Shown in pieces: positions 33,010-41,933 of a DNA stretch of 64,000 nt (position 1 is the first letter of the stretch; every line of letters starts with the position of its first letter). Location of the stretch: assembly GCA_964609965.1 (NCBI GenBank), contig CAZSTS010000008.1, positions 1-64,000 of the forward strand, given 5' to 3'. The stretch comes from JAHJDR01 sp964609965. Lineage in GTDB: Bacteria > UBA10199 > JADGCS01. The position numbers and the translations under genes are program-made. The notes beneath the pieces were generated by a model. It was not told the DNA's origin and ran no database searches. It was given only the letters and a program-made list of their open reading frames with translations.

Positions 33010-34332
33010 CTATAGATTTCCAAGGCAATACTTCAATTCATCATCTATTCCAGTAATTTTCACATCCACAAAATCACCTTTCTTAATATTTTCAGATTCA
33101 ACAGCCACGCGGATGTAGTGGTGGGTATAGCCTAGGTGCAGGCCATTCTTTGTCTGATCAAAATACACAGGAAGTGTTTTGCCAATAAATTTCTTATAAT
33201 AATTCTCTTTAAAGCTTCTTTCCAAACCACGTAATCTCTGTGATCTTTCTTTTGTTATTGGGGGAGCAATCTTGTCGGCCATCTTAGCGGCAGCTGTTCC
33301 TTGTCTGGCACTGAAACTAAAGACATGGAGATAGGTGAAAGGTTGAGATTTGATAAATGCGAATGTGTTTTCATACTCTTCATCTGTCTCACCAGGAAAT
33401 CCCACAATCACATCTGTTCCAATTGCTGCATTAGGTAGAAATTCCTTCACTCGCTTTGTCACAGCAGCATATTCCTTGGTCGTGTACTTTCTATTCATTG
33501 ACTTTAGCGTCGCATTATCACCGCTTTGCAAAGGGATGTGGAGATGTGGGCAGATCACATCAGATTTAGCTATGATTTTCAAAAGGCCATCAGTGATCGT
33601 ATTAGGTTCTAGTGAGCTCAAGCGAAGTCTTTTAAGACCTGGAATCTTTTGCAGATCATCAACAAGGTTTTCGAGCCTATAGCCTTTATCGTTATAAAGC
33701 CCGACATTAATGCCAGTGAGAACGATTTCGAGATAATTTTGTTCGATTAGAGTTTTCGCTTCGTCTAGTATCTGTTCGTGCGAAAGACTTTTTGGGCCTC
33801 CACGGGCAAAGGGTACAATGCAGTACGAGCAAAAGTAATTACAACCTTCTTGGACTTTGAGAAAGGCGCGGGTTCTTGGTCGTGGATAGTGGGTCGTGGA
33901 TAGTGGGGTCGTTCCTCCTTCGCCAAGGCTACGGAGGACAGGGGGGGCATTTGTTTGATTCAAATAATCAAATATTCGGTACTTTTCTTTAATGTCCAAG
34001 ATCAAATCGACTTCGGGAATCTTTTTTATCTCATCAGCGGACATTTCGGCATAACAACCTGTCACAATGATCTTGGCATTTGGTGAAGTTCGTTTGGCGT
34101 TACGAATGAGGTTTCGTGAATCTCTATCGGCAATATGTGTGACAGTGCAGGTGTTGATCAAAGTCAAATCAACTTCTTCCCCAAAACTTCTGATTTCGTA
34201 ACCTTTTTTGGCAAATTCCTTCAACAGAACATCAGTCTCAGATTGGTTGAATTTACAGCCGAGAGTTTTAAAACTAACAGTTTTGATAGAAGGCTCTGAT
34301 GTTTGTTTATTGGTCATTTGCGAGGACTGCAT
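33010..34332 (-). CDS. mtaB: tRNA t6A37 methylthiotransferase MtaB
   Basis: 440 aa radical SAM methylthiotransferase that makes ms2t6A37 in tRNA. The UPF0004 domain has Cys at 26 (TLGCKFNQSE), 62 (NTCTVT) and 93 (TGCYAE). The radical SAM cluster is C164-x3-C168-x2-C171 (EGCNYFCSYC). SSLEPN, HIPLQSGD and GTDVIVGFPGETDEEY follow, and a TRAM-like end (about 375-440). Residues about 129-153 (PPVLRSLGEGGTTPLSTTHY and on) do not belong to the family and are encoded by inserted repeat words, in frame. The insert sits in the linker between the two domains, so the enzyme may still work. Confidence 0.92.
   Translation of the reverse strand: MQSSQMTNKQTSEPSIKTVSFKTLGCKFNQSETDVLLKEFAKKGYEIRSFGEEVDLTLINTCTVTHIADRDSRNLIRNAKRTSPNAKIIVTGCYAEMSADEIKKIPEVDLILDIKEKYRIFDYLNQTNAPPVLRSLGEGGTTPLSTTHYPRPRTRAFLKVQEGCNYFCSYCIVPFARGGPKSLSHEQILDEAKTLIEQNYLEIVLTGINVGLYNDKGYRLENLVDDLQKIPGLKRLRLSSLEPNTITDGLLKIIAKSDVICPHLHIPLQSGDNATLKSMNRKYTTKEYAAVTKRVKEFLPNAAIGTDVIVGFPGETDEEYENTFAFIKSQPFTYLHVFSFSARQGTAAAKMADKIAPPITKERSQRLRGLERSFKENYYKKFIGKTLPVYFDQTKNGLHLGYTHHYIRVAVESENIKKGDFVDVKITGIDDELKYCLGNL
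33870..33948. repeat. Repeat words inserted in frame inside mtaB
   Basis: cgtggatagtgggtcgtgg at about 33882, then the palindrome cctccttcgcc/aaggctacggagg at 33914-33937 and ggacagggggggc. The first word is as at 24533. The insert adds about 25 codons to the mtaB reading frame. Confidence 0.75.
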
Positions 34333-34440
34333 TAGTCTATTTTGTCTTTTTAAATCAAGGGTTGGGATTTTATATTGGACTGTTACATTGACTAAGCGTA
34401 ATGTATCAATATTACTCTATCATTTATGAGGTGTGTCTTT

Positions 34441-36003
34441 ATGTCAGAGCAAAACGATAAAATCACTTCTATTAATCCTGCTACATTAGATGTTTTAGGG
34501 GCTGTTTCAAACATGTCTGAAACTCAGATAAAGGACGTTGTTCAATCAGCAAGATCTGTTCAGCCTATGTGGCAGGAAATGGGATTTGAAAAGAGGGCGG
34601 AATATATTCTCAAGGCCCGTGATATTCTTTTGGAAGAAATTGATCCGGTGACAGCATTGATTTCGAAAGAAAATGGCAAGCCTCTTGTAGAGGCCTTGGG
34701 CCAAGACATTATTCCCGTTCTTGATCTCATGACTTACTTTGCCAAAAAATCAAAAAAGATTTTGCGCGATAAAAAACTCTGTCTTGGTAAATGGAACTTT
34801 GTTGGCAGAAGATCCTTTCTCGAATATTACCCTTACGGTGTTGTGGGCGTGATTGCTCCTTGGAATTTTCCTCTGTCCATTCCTTTGGGTGAGGTGGTGA
34901 TGGCTTTGATGGCCGGGAATACTGTTGTTTGCAAACCAAGCGAGTTTACGCCTTTTGTTGGAAAAAAGATTGAAGAGATTTTTGAAAAAGCAGGGCTTCC
35001 TCAAGATGTGTTTTCTCTTGTAACAGGAGATGGCCTTACAGGGGCGGCTCTTGTCAGTTCCGGCTGTGATAAGATTGTGTTTACTGGTTCTGTGGCCACA
35101 GGCAAAAAAATAATGGCTGCTTGTTCTCAAAGCTTAACCCCAATCACTCTTGAACTTGGAGGAAAGGATCCTTTCATCGTTTTTGAAGATGCAGACGTAG
35201 ATCGAGCAAGTTCTGCTGCTGTGTGGGGTGCTTTTTGTAACAGTGGTCAGGTTTGTGCCAGTGTAGAGCGGGTTTACGTTCAAGAAAATATATATGATAA
35301 CTTTGTTTCACTTGTTATCGAAAAAACAAAACTCCTACGTCAGGGTGACGGGCTGTCCACAAATTCAGATATCGGGGCCATGTCATCTGAAATGCAAATT
35401 AAGAAGGTGCAGGCACAGGTGGTCGAAGCTGTTCAAAAGGGAGCCAAGGTTCTTTTTGGTGGTGATTATCAAGAAGGACTTAAAGGATATTTCTATCAGC
35501 CAACGGTTTTAGTGGATGTCGATCATTCTTTTGCGATTGTTAATGATGAGACCTTTGGGCCTGTGATGCCGATTATGAAGTTCTCTTCCGAAGCAGAGGT
35601 CGTGCACTTGGCCAATGATTCTGAATACGGTTTAAATGCCTATGTTTGGGGAAAAAACAAAGCGCGGAACAAACGAGTAGCCTCTCAACTCATCGCAGGC
35701 ACAGTGAATATCAACGAAACTGTTTTTACACACGCCTTGCCGCAAACACCGTGGGGAGGGCCTAAGCAGAGTGGAGTGGGGCGCACGCATGGCGAAGTTG
35801 GGTTGCTTGATCTTGTTCAAATACGTCACGTACACGAAAACAAATGTGTTTATAAAAAGAAATATTTTTGGTGGTACGGGTACGGGCCTGAAAAATTCTC
35901 ACTGTTAAAAAATCTAGCACTTTCTCTCTATGGCAAGGGTTTTACACGTGCAAAGGCCGCTGTGAAATATCTTGTGGGAATGTTTAGGGTGGATGTTAAT
36001 TGA
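34441..36003 (+). CDS. Aldehyde dehydrogenase
   Basis: 520 aa from the ATG at 34441 (GAGGT eight bases upstream; 34426 is a less likely start). It oxidises an aldehyde to the acid with NAD(P)+. Cofactor site GVIAPWNFPLSIPLGEVVMA, then CKPSEFTP, FTGSVATGKKIM and the Rossmann glycines. Catalytic Glu is at 238 (TLELGGKD) and catalytic Cys at 272 (NSGQVCASVERVYV). The motif DETFGPVMPI follows. A C-terminal tail of about 40 residues beyond the family core (YFWWYGYGPEKFSLLKNLAL) may be a membrane-associating helix. It resembles succinate-semialdehyde type enzymes, but specificity is not settled. A palindromic repeat follows. Confidence 0.9.
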   Translation: MSEQNDKITSINPATLDVLGAVSNMSETQIKDVVQSARSVQPMWQEMGFEKRAEYILKARDILLEEIDPVTALISKENGKPLVEALGQDIIPVLDLMTYFAKKSKKILRDKKLCLGKWNFVGRRSFLEYYPYGVVGVIAPWNFPLSIPLGEVVMALMAGNTVVCKPSEFTPFVGKKIEEIFEKAGLPQDVFSLVTGDGLTGAALVSSGCDKIVFTGSVATGKKIMAACSQSLTPITLELGGKDPFIVFEDADVDRASSAAVWGAFCNSGQVCASVERVYVQENIYDNFVSLVIEKTKLLRQGDGLSTNSDIGAMSSEMQIKKVQAQVVEAVQKGAKVLFGGDYQEGLKGYFYQPTVLVDVDHSFAIVNDETFGPVMPIMKFSSEAEVVHLANDSEYGLNAYVWGKNKARNKRVASQLIAGTVNINETVFTHALPQTPWGGPKQSGVGRTHGEVGLLDLVQIRHVHENKCVYKKKYFWWYGYGPEKFSLLKNLALSLYGKGFTRAKAAVKYLVGMFRVDVN

Positions 36004-36072
36004 TGATGCTAGATGTCAGATACTAGATACTGGATATAAAATCAGGTATCCAGCATCTGGTATCTGATATCA
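36001..36072. repeat. Short-word inverted repeat (AGATACTAGATACTGGATA)
   Basis: Left half atgtcagatactagatact and right half ggtatccagcatctggtatc are inverted copies with an aaaatca-type centre. It covers the stop of the aldehyde dehydrogenase gene and the 3' end of tldD (convergent). Confidence 0.7.
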
Positions 36073-37443
36073 AGAAGCCAGTCCACCCACAAGAAGCTCT
36101 TTTACTAGGGTTGTGGGAATAGCACTCGTCACAGGTGCGTATTGACCAAATTTACCACAGGTTGAAGGCGCAAAATTAAGATCATTACCAATCATCTCAA
36201 TTTTTTTTATCATCTCAGGACCATTACCAGAAAGTGTTAAGTTGTTTACAGGCTGACCAAGTTTACCGTTTTTGATGAGAAAGGCTTCTTGTGTTTTAAA
36301 AACAAAATCACCATTCACTGTATTGACCTGTCCTCCTCCCATTTTTGTAACATACAATCCTGATTTCACAGATGCTAAAATATCGCTTGGTTCAGAGGTT
36401 CCTGGAGAGAGCATGATGTTACTCATACGAGTGATGGGATGGTATTCATAGGATTCGCGTCGCCCATTTCCTGTGGGTTTGAGGCCAAGTTTTTTAGCTG
36501 CTAAGCGGTCGCAGAGGTAGTTTGTCAAAACCCCGTTTTCGATAAGAGTTGTTTTTTGAGACGGGACACCTTCGTCATCAAAGCTATAAGAACCTCTTTT
36601 TTGCGCTAGAGTGGCATCATCCACGACTGATACAATGGGGTTCGCCACTTTTTGACCCATTTTTCCTTTGAAAACAGACATTCCCTCAGCCACAAGATCT
36701 CCTTCAAGGCTATGACCAACGGCTTCGTGTATGATAGTGCCTCCAGCAGAGCTTGCAAGAACAACTGTCATGGGGCCGCCTGTGATTTGAGTGGCTTCAA
36801 AGTTTAAGAGTGCTCTGTTCACAACAGCATGAACAGTTTTGTGAAGATATTTTTTGTCGAGCAGTTCCATTCCCCCATGTCCGCCAACAATATCATAAGC
36901 AGAAAAAACTTTGCCTTTATCTCGAACAGTCACTGTCATGAATACAAAAATAAGGTTTTGATTGTCTTGAGTGTGTTCTCCTAATGAATGAAAGACTTGT
37001 TTTTGAAAAACCCCTTCTTGATAGTTTACTGTGACTTGCTGAACACGTGGATCTTGTTCCCAGGCTAGAGCACTTAAGTTTTGAAGGAGTTGTATTTTGT
37101 TGTTGGCAGAAACAGAATTTGTATTTTTTTTAACAGGAAATCTTACATTTGGCTCTTGTTTTTTGAGATGAATGTTTTTATCTGAGCTCTGGTTTTGGAT
37201 TTGAGAAGCAAGATCTAGTAGTGATTCTTGACGAATATCATTGGTATAACAATAGGTTGTGTGAGATCCGTCTAAAACCCTGAGTCCTGCTCCTTGATCT
37301 ACACCAGTTGTGCATTCTTTGACTTGCTTGTTTTCGATTTTGATGTTTGTACGGCATGAGTTTTCGACAAAAATATCTGAAAATGCATCACTGTTTTTTG
37401 TAAGTTTGTTTAGGATTTTTTGGCTGGTTTTAGTATCAAGCAT
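36070..37443 (-). CDS. tldD: TldD metallopeptidase
   Basis: About 457 aa from the Met at 37443; the 23 residues upstream to 37512 come from a repeat-like stretch. TldD/PmbA proteases process or degrade short peptides, including CcdA in E. coli. Zinc motif H-E-x3-H in TIIHEAVGHSLEGDLVAEG, then SFDDEGVPSQKTTLIENGVL, RMSNIMLSPG and the late Cys in FAPSTCGKFGQYAPV. No pmbA partner appears in the window. It is convergent with aldehyde dehydrogenase and divergent from mtnP. Confidence 0.92.
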   Translation of the reverse strand: MLDTKTSQKILNKLTKNSDAFSDIFVENSCRTNIKIENKQVKECTTGVDQGAGLRVLDGSHTTYCYTNDIRQESLLDLASQIQNQSSDKNIHLKKQEPNVRFPVKKNTNSVSANNKIQLLQNLSALAWEQDPRVQQVTVNYQEGVFQKQVFHSLGEHTQDNQNLIFVFMTVTVRDKGKVFSAYDIVGGHGGMELLDKKYLHKTVHAVVNRALLNFEATQITGGPMTVVLASSAGGTIIHEAVGHSLEGDLVAEGMSVFKGKMGQKVANPIVSVVDDATLAQKRGSYSFDDEGVPSQKTTLIENGVLTNYLCDRLAAKKLGLKPTGNGRRESYEYHPITRMSNIMLSPGTSEPSDILASVKSGLYVTKMGGGQVNTVNGDFVFKTQEAFLIKNGKLGQPVNNLTLSGNGPEMIKKIEMIGNDLNFAPSTCGKFGQYAPVTSAIPTTLVKELLVGGLAS

Positions 37444-37495
37444 TTGAAAGATATATTTGGCAGAGGATTTGTATTTAATCAAGGAATCATAAGAT

Positions 37496-37530
37496 TGGGG
37501 TCTCAGGGTCATAGGGTCTTGGGGCCTTAG
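37496..37530. repeat. GGGACCCTAGGG-like short words
   Basis: ggggtctcagggtcatagg and gtcttggggccttagg lie before mtnP. Related words (ggacccta, gggcctaggg) are at 44076-44110. Confidence 0.5.
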
Positions 37531-37550
37531 GAAAGAATAGGAGAATAGAT

Positions 37551-38408
37551 ATGAAAGAATACATTGGCATCATTGGTGGGAGCGGACTTTATTCAATCGA
37601 TGAATTTGAGCATCTAGAAGACCTCAATATCAAAACACCTTATGGTGAGCCTTCGTCTCCTCTTAAGGTAGGTAGGTTGGCAGGTGTCGATGTCATCTTT
37701 ATAGCGCGCCATGGAGAGGGTCATGTCTATAATCCTTCCGAAATAAATTACCGTGCTAATATTTGGGCCATGAAAAAATCTGGTGTGAAGGCCATTTTTT
37801 CAGTTTCTGCTGTAGGTTCTCTCAAAGACGAGATTGGACCTGGGCAAATGCTCATTCTAGATCAATACATTGATCGCACACGCACGCGTCCTTCAACTTT
37901 TTTTGAAAATGGTATTGTGATCCATGTGAGCCTTGCACATCCTGTGAGTAATTATTTGAGAGAAATTCTTATCAACTCTTGCAAAAAAGTCGATGTGACT
38001 TGTCATGAAAAGGGCACGTATATTTGTATGGAAGGCCCACAGTTTTCCACTGTTGCCGAGAGCAACTTCTATCGCCAACTGAATGCCGAGGTCATTGGCA
38101 TGACAAGCCTGCAAGAGGCCAAGCTCGCACGTGAGGCTGAGATTGATTATGCAACTTTAGCTTTGATCACTGATTATGATTGTTGGCATCCAGATCACGA
38201 CAATGTCACAACCGATCAAGTCATTGCTGTGGTTAAAAAGAATTCTGAAAACGCCAAGAAAATTCTTATCGAAGCTGTAACTGAATTTGATTTTTCAAAA
38301 AAGCTCGAGGCTGAAAACGCTATCGAAGGCGCTCTCATGACAAACCGAGATCTTATCAAACCCGAAGTGCTTGAAAGGCTTCAACCTATTATTGGGAAGT
38401 ATTTTTGA
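37551..38408 (+). CDS. mtnP: S-methyl-5'-thioadenosine phosphorylase
   Basis: 285 aa. It splits methylthioadenosine with phosphate to adenine and 5-methylthioribose-1-phosphate in methionine salvage. Phosphate site GIIGGSGLYSID at about 5-16 and FIARHGEGHVYNPSEINYR at about 50-68. Base/ribose contacts: GTYICMEGPQFST, GMTSLQEAKLAREAEI and TDYDCWH. The length is normal for the family. AGGAG precedes the ATG. No other salvage gene is adjacent. Confidence 0.94.
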   Translation: MKEYIGIIGGSGLYSIDEFEHLEDLNIKTPYGEPSSPLKVGRLAGVDVIFIARHGEGHVYNPSEINYRANIWAMKKSGVKAIFSVSAVGSLKDEIGPGQMLILDQYIDRTRTRPSTFFENGIVIHVSLAHPVSNYLREILINSCKKVDVTCHEKGTYICMEGPQFSTVAESNFYRQLNAEVIGMTSLQEAKLAREAEIDYATLALITDYDCWHPDHDNVTTDQVIAVVKKNSENAKKILIEAVTEFDFSKKLEAENAIEGALMTNRDLIKPEVLERLQPIIGKYF

Positions 38409-38445
38409 GGCGAGCATGCGAAAAAAAATCATCCAACCTCTTTTT

Positions 38446-38544
38446 CCGGAGACTAAAGTCTCCGGCTATACTCTATTGTCCTAAAGGACATTGTTTTTAG
38501 TCCTGAAAGGACGACAGCATAAAGCCTGGGATTTTAATCCCAGG
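38446..38544. repeat. Cluster of four REP-like palindromes
   Basis: ccggagactaaagtctccgg (38446-38465), gtcctaaaggac (38478-38489), gtcctgaaaggac (38500-38512) and cctgggattttaatcccagg (38525-38544) stand in one row. All are short hairpins with related stems. No gene; no T-run. Confidence 0.75.
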
Positions 38545-38682
38545 AAGGAAGATGGTTTTGATGGTTTTTTTTAGAGTATTCAGTAATTGAGCAGTGTTAT
38601 TACCCCTTGAAAGTACTCACATATTTCTTAGTTTATCTACAAAGATCTTGTTTTTAGGCTCTGAGAGCTGTACGAGAATAGT

Positions 38683-39771
38683 ATGAGATGGAATATCTTC
38701 ATCATGCTTATCCTCTTGCTATGTCTGGGTTGTACGGGTGTCGCCCCTGGAGATCTAGACATAGATGAGCAGATTGTAGATTCGTCTGAGAGCGGGGGAG
38801 ATGAGGGGACGATGGACGAAGGGACGATGGACGAGGGGGGAGAAGGAGAAGGTGACCCTTCGACAGGCTCAGGGCAGGGAGGCGAAGGCGAAGGTGAAGG
38901 TGACCCTTCGACAGGCTCAGGGCAGGGAGGCGAAGGTGAAGGCGAGGGTGACCCTTCGACAGGCTCAGGGCAGGGAGGAGAAGGTGAAGGCGAGGGCGAA
39001 GGTGAAGGCGAGGGTGAATTTGATCCGAGTGATTATACGATTTGGGTACCCTATACAGAAAGTTTGGGCAGGGATGATGTTATCAGTTATTTGCAGGCTG
39101 AAAACTACAATGTTGAGACAGCGATATCTGAGACAGAATTATCAGGAACCATTGATGCTGATCTTATTGTGATGCCAGGCGGAGATACTTTCCCATTAAG
39201 CTATGGAGCAAACCCAGCTATTCAAACAGCTGTACGAAGTTTTGTTTCGGGTGGTGGGCATTATATTGGTATTTGTGGTGGGGCTATTGCAGGAAGTGAA
39301 GCTTTATATATTACTTTAGGTGGTTTCGAAATACGTGTTGATGAAATGTTGGGGCTCTTAGATGTTAAAGGGTATGATAATATAGACTGGATGACAGAGT
39401 ACATGGGTGCCACAGGGGCTTTTTGGCCATTTAACACGCCAATATTATTTAATGACCATTTCATTGCATCTCCAAATGAAAATTCGGAATTAACTATGGC
39501 CTATCGCGCAGGTCCAGTTTTGGAATTGTTAACACCAGGAGATCCAAATATCGAAGTGATTGGAACTTTTACAGATGATCTTGATGAATCAATGACGAAT
39601 CATCAAATTGATGGCATGCCCGCTGTTGTGGCTGGTCCCTATGGTAATGGACGTGTGGTCCTCTTTTCGACCCATCCCGAATATTCTTCACCAGACTATT
39701 ATATCCAAACTCCTCCTGTGGATGAAGTGAGTTATCTACTCATCAACGCGGCGAGATGGGTGTTGGAGTAA
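38683..39771 (+). CDS. Lipoprotein with Gly/Glu tandem repeats and class I amidotransferase-like domain
   Basis: 362 aa. Lipobox LLCLGC with the modified Cys at 17, so it should be membrane-anchored on the outer side of the inner membrane or in the outer membrane. Residues about 40-115 are Gly/Glu-rich, including three exact 16-residue units (DPSTGSGQGGEGEGEG). From 117 comes a globular domain of the class I glutamine-amidotransferase/BPL_N type: VMPGGDTFPLSYG, the nucleophile elbow HYIGICGGAIAGS with Cys at 198, and STHPEYS with His at 331. A catalytic Glu after the His is present (HPE). Substrate unknown. A flexible acidic linker is the likely role of the repeat part. Confidence 0.75.
   Translation: MRWNIFIMLILLLCLGCTGVAPGDLDIDEQIVDSSESGGDEGTMDEGTMDEGGEGEGDPSTGSGQGGEGEGEGDPSTGSGQGGEGEGEGDPSTGSGQGGEGEGEGEGEGEGEFDPSDYTIWVPYTESLGRDDVISYLQAENYNVETAISETELSGTIDADLIVMPGGDTFPLSYGANPAIQTAVRSFVSGGGHYIGICGGAIAGSEALYITLGGFEIRVDEMLGLLDVKGYDNIDWMTEYMGATGAFWPFNTPILFNDHFIASPNENSELTMAYRAGPVLELLTPGDPNIEVIGTFTDDLDESMTNHQIDGMPAVVAGPYGNGRVVLFSTHPEYSSPDYYIQTPPVDEVSYLLINAARWVLE
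38854..38997 (+). repeat. Three 48-bp tandem repeats within the lipoprotein gene
   Basis: The unit starts gacccttcgacaggctcagg at 38854, 38902 and 38950, exactly 48 bases apart. Each unit begins with a palindrome (cccttcgacaggctcaggg) of REP type, joined by gaaggtgaaggcgaggg codons. Confidence 0.85.
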
Positions 39772-39976
39772 TCTCCTTACCAAAATCATGACGCCGTGCA
39801 ATACGAAAATTTCGTAATTTGACTTAATCCTTTAAAAAATACTGAGTTAGACAGATGTATGCTTAGTATACATTTTTTTCGATACAGGGTAATTTCAATG
39901 AAAAAATTGATTGAGAAAAAACACTGTGTTACGCATCCGGTTCATTTTTTTCAGCGTCTTAAAGCAAGGAGCTACA

Positions 39977-40924
39977 ATGTCGCATCAACGTTTGACTAAT
40001 ATAATATTAACATCGACAAAAAACCTAATCTTCTTATCCTTGTGCTGTATTTTTGTCCTCTCTTGCACACCAAAAAAAATCGCCTCTGATCTTACTGCAA
40101 AAATCATGATGTCTGGAGCCCCTGTCTTTGAAATGGAAGGTGATGTTGAGGTAGCTGATGATGCTTCTCTGGCTCTTTTGAAAACAATGGAGGTCTTTCA
40201 ATACGACAATCCTAAAAACAAAGACTTCAACTCTCTTCTTGCCAGATCTTATGGTACTTATTGCATGGGATTTTTGGAATACGATATCTTAAGGTATAAA
40301 AATAAAGATGAAGAGCTGTACAATAAATATCTACAAAGAATTAAACTTTTTTACAGTCGTGGTAAAGAATATGGCCTGAATGCACTCAAAAAGAATGGCT
40401 CGTTCAAGCGCGCACTCACAAAAGACCTTGGTTCATTCGAAAAAGCGCTCAAAGGTATGGGCCGTCGTTATGTGCCACGCTTGTTTTGGACTGCTATGAA
40501 TTGGGGTAACCTCATCAATCTGAGCAAGACGTCTCCACTCGCTGTTGCCCAGTTTCCTAAAGTCGAAGCTATCATGCAACGTGTGATCCAACTAGATCCT
40601 AATTATTATTACGCGGTTCCTCATGTGTACTTTGGTGTTTCGTATAGTACACGTACATCGTTGTTTGGTGGCAATCTAGGTAAATCCAAAGCACATTTTG
40701 AAAAAGCTTTAGCAGCGTATAACCGAAAATTTCTCATGACTCACGTGTATTACGCGCAATTCTATGCCGTACGATCTGGTGATAAAGAACTTTATAAAAG
40801 CTTGCTAAACGAAGTACTTATTTCTGACGCCAAAGCTCTTCCCGAAGCGCGTCTTGCAAATGAATTAGCCAAAATTAGAGCTGAATGGTTGCTCAAGCAT
40901 CAAAAAGAAGTCTTTAACCAATAA
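39977..40924 (+). CDS. TRAP-associated TatT-family lipoprotein
   Basis: 315 aa from the ATG at 39977 with AAGGAG upstream; a longer frame to 39911 lacks that signal. Signal sequence with lipobox FVLSCTP. The mature part is helical with TPR-like units (YYAVPHVYFGVSYSTRTSLF, SKAHFEKALAAYNRK). The core RYVPRLFWTAMNWGNLINLS is characteristic of TatT, the periplasmic partner of TRAP transporters in spirochaetes and many proteobacteria. Followed by dctP, dctQ and dctM genes, so it belongs to the same uptake system. Confidence 0.88.
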   Translation: MSHQRLTNIILTSTKNLIFLSLCCIFVLSCTPKKIASDLTAKIMMSGAPVFEMEGDVEVADDASLALLKTMEVFQYDNPKNKDFNSLLARSYGTYCMGFLEYDILRYKNKDEELYNKYLQRIKLFYSRGKEYGLNALKKNGSFKRALTKDLGSFEKALKGMGRRYVPRLFWTAMNWGNLINLSKTSPLAVAQFPKVEAIMQRVIQLDPNYYYAVPHVYFGVSYSTRTSLFGGNLGKSKAHFEKALAAYNRKFLMTHVYYAQFYAVRSGDKELYKSLLNEVLISDAKALPEARLANELAKIRAEWLLKHQKEVFNQ

Positions 40925-40944
40925 TAATAATACAAGGAGATACT

Positions 40945-41928
40945 ATGTTAAGGGTCATCGCTAAATTACTCACACTCACATTGATGTTGTTTTTTGTTGT
41001 GTCCACAGCACAAGCAGTTGAACTCAAATTAGCTACACTCGCTCCTCAAGGAACAAGCATGTATAACAGTTTTGAGAGCTTGGCAAAAAACGTTAAGGCA
41101 AAGACAGGCGGACGTGTTTCCATTAAAATCTTTGGTGGTGGTGTTCAAGGGGATGAAAAGGACGTTGTTAGGAAAATGCGTTATGGTCAGCTAGACGGTG
41201 CTGCTTTAACAGGTGTTGGTCTTGGTTTGATTGACCCCCAAATTCGTGTTCTCGAAATACCTTTCTTGTTTAAAAACACAGCTGAAGTCGACAAAGTTTA
41301 TTCTTCAATGTTTCCGTACTTTGCGAGCGCCTTTAATAAAAAGGGTTTTGTTCTCTTAGGATGGGCCGAAGTTGGTTTTGTGAAGATCTTTGCAAACAAA
41401 CCTATTAGAAAAAAATCAGATCTAAAAGGCATGAAGATGTGGATGTGGGAGGGCGATCCTTTGGCAAAAGCTATGTATGATGCTATGGGCGTCACTCCTG
41501 TGCCTCTGGCTATTACAGATGTGCTCACTTCATTACAAACAAAGCTTATTGATGCTGCTTACGCCCCTGAGTTTGGCGCGATTGGATTTCAATGGCACAC
41601 AAAAACAAAGTACATGACAGATGTAAATCTTGTTAATGGAACAGGCGGTATTATTTTTACAAAGAAAGCCTGGGCTAAAATTGGTGGTGGCGATAAAGCA
41701 GCTATCAAAAAGCTTATTGCTGTCGAAGCCAAAAAACTCATCGCTCAAACACGAAGTGATAACCTAGAATCAAAAACCGCTGTTCAACAATCTGGAGTGC
41801 AGGTAGTGAATTTGGACAGTAAGGCTTATGAAGAACTCAGAGCCATTGGCGACGAAGTAAGAGAAAAGCTTGTCGGCAAATTATATTCTCGTAGTTTGCT
41901 TGATATGGTCCTCAGCAAACTTAAATAA
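40945..41928 (+). CDS. dctP: TRAP transporter substrate-binding protein
   Basis: 327 aa. Signal peptide (LTLTLMLFFVVSTAQA, cleavage before VELK). DctP fold: LKLATLAPQGTSMYNSFESL, FGGGVQGDEKDVVRKMRYGQ and RVLEIPFLFKN. The conserved Arg-type ligand region and KSDLKGMKMWMWEGDP follow. In the periplasm it binds a substrate, often a carboxylate, for the permease. AGGAG precedes the ATG. Operon: tatT, dctP, dctQ, dctM. Confidence 0.92.
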   Translation: MLRVIAKLLTLTLMLFFVVSTAQAVELKLATLAPQGTSMYNSFESLAKNVKAKTGGRVSIKIFGGGVQGDEKDVVRKMRYGQLDGAALTGVGLGLIDPQIRVLEIPFLFKNTAEVDKVYSSMFPYFASAFNKKGFVLLGWAEVGFVKIFANKPIRKKSDLKGMKMWMWEGDPLAKAMYDAMGVTPVPLAITDVLTSLQTKLIDAAYAPEFGAIGFQWHTKTKYMTDVNLVNGTGGIIFTKKAWAKIGGGDKAAIKKLIAVEAKKLIAQTRSDNLESKTAVQQSGVQVVNLDSKAYEELRAIGDEVREKLVGKLYSRSLLDMVLSKLK

Positions 41929-41933
41929 TCAAT

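Noticed and set aside
38854..38997. CRISPR-like array
   Set aside because: Repeats are 48-base coding units with no unique spacers and lie inside an open lipoprotein gene.
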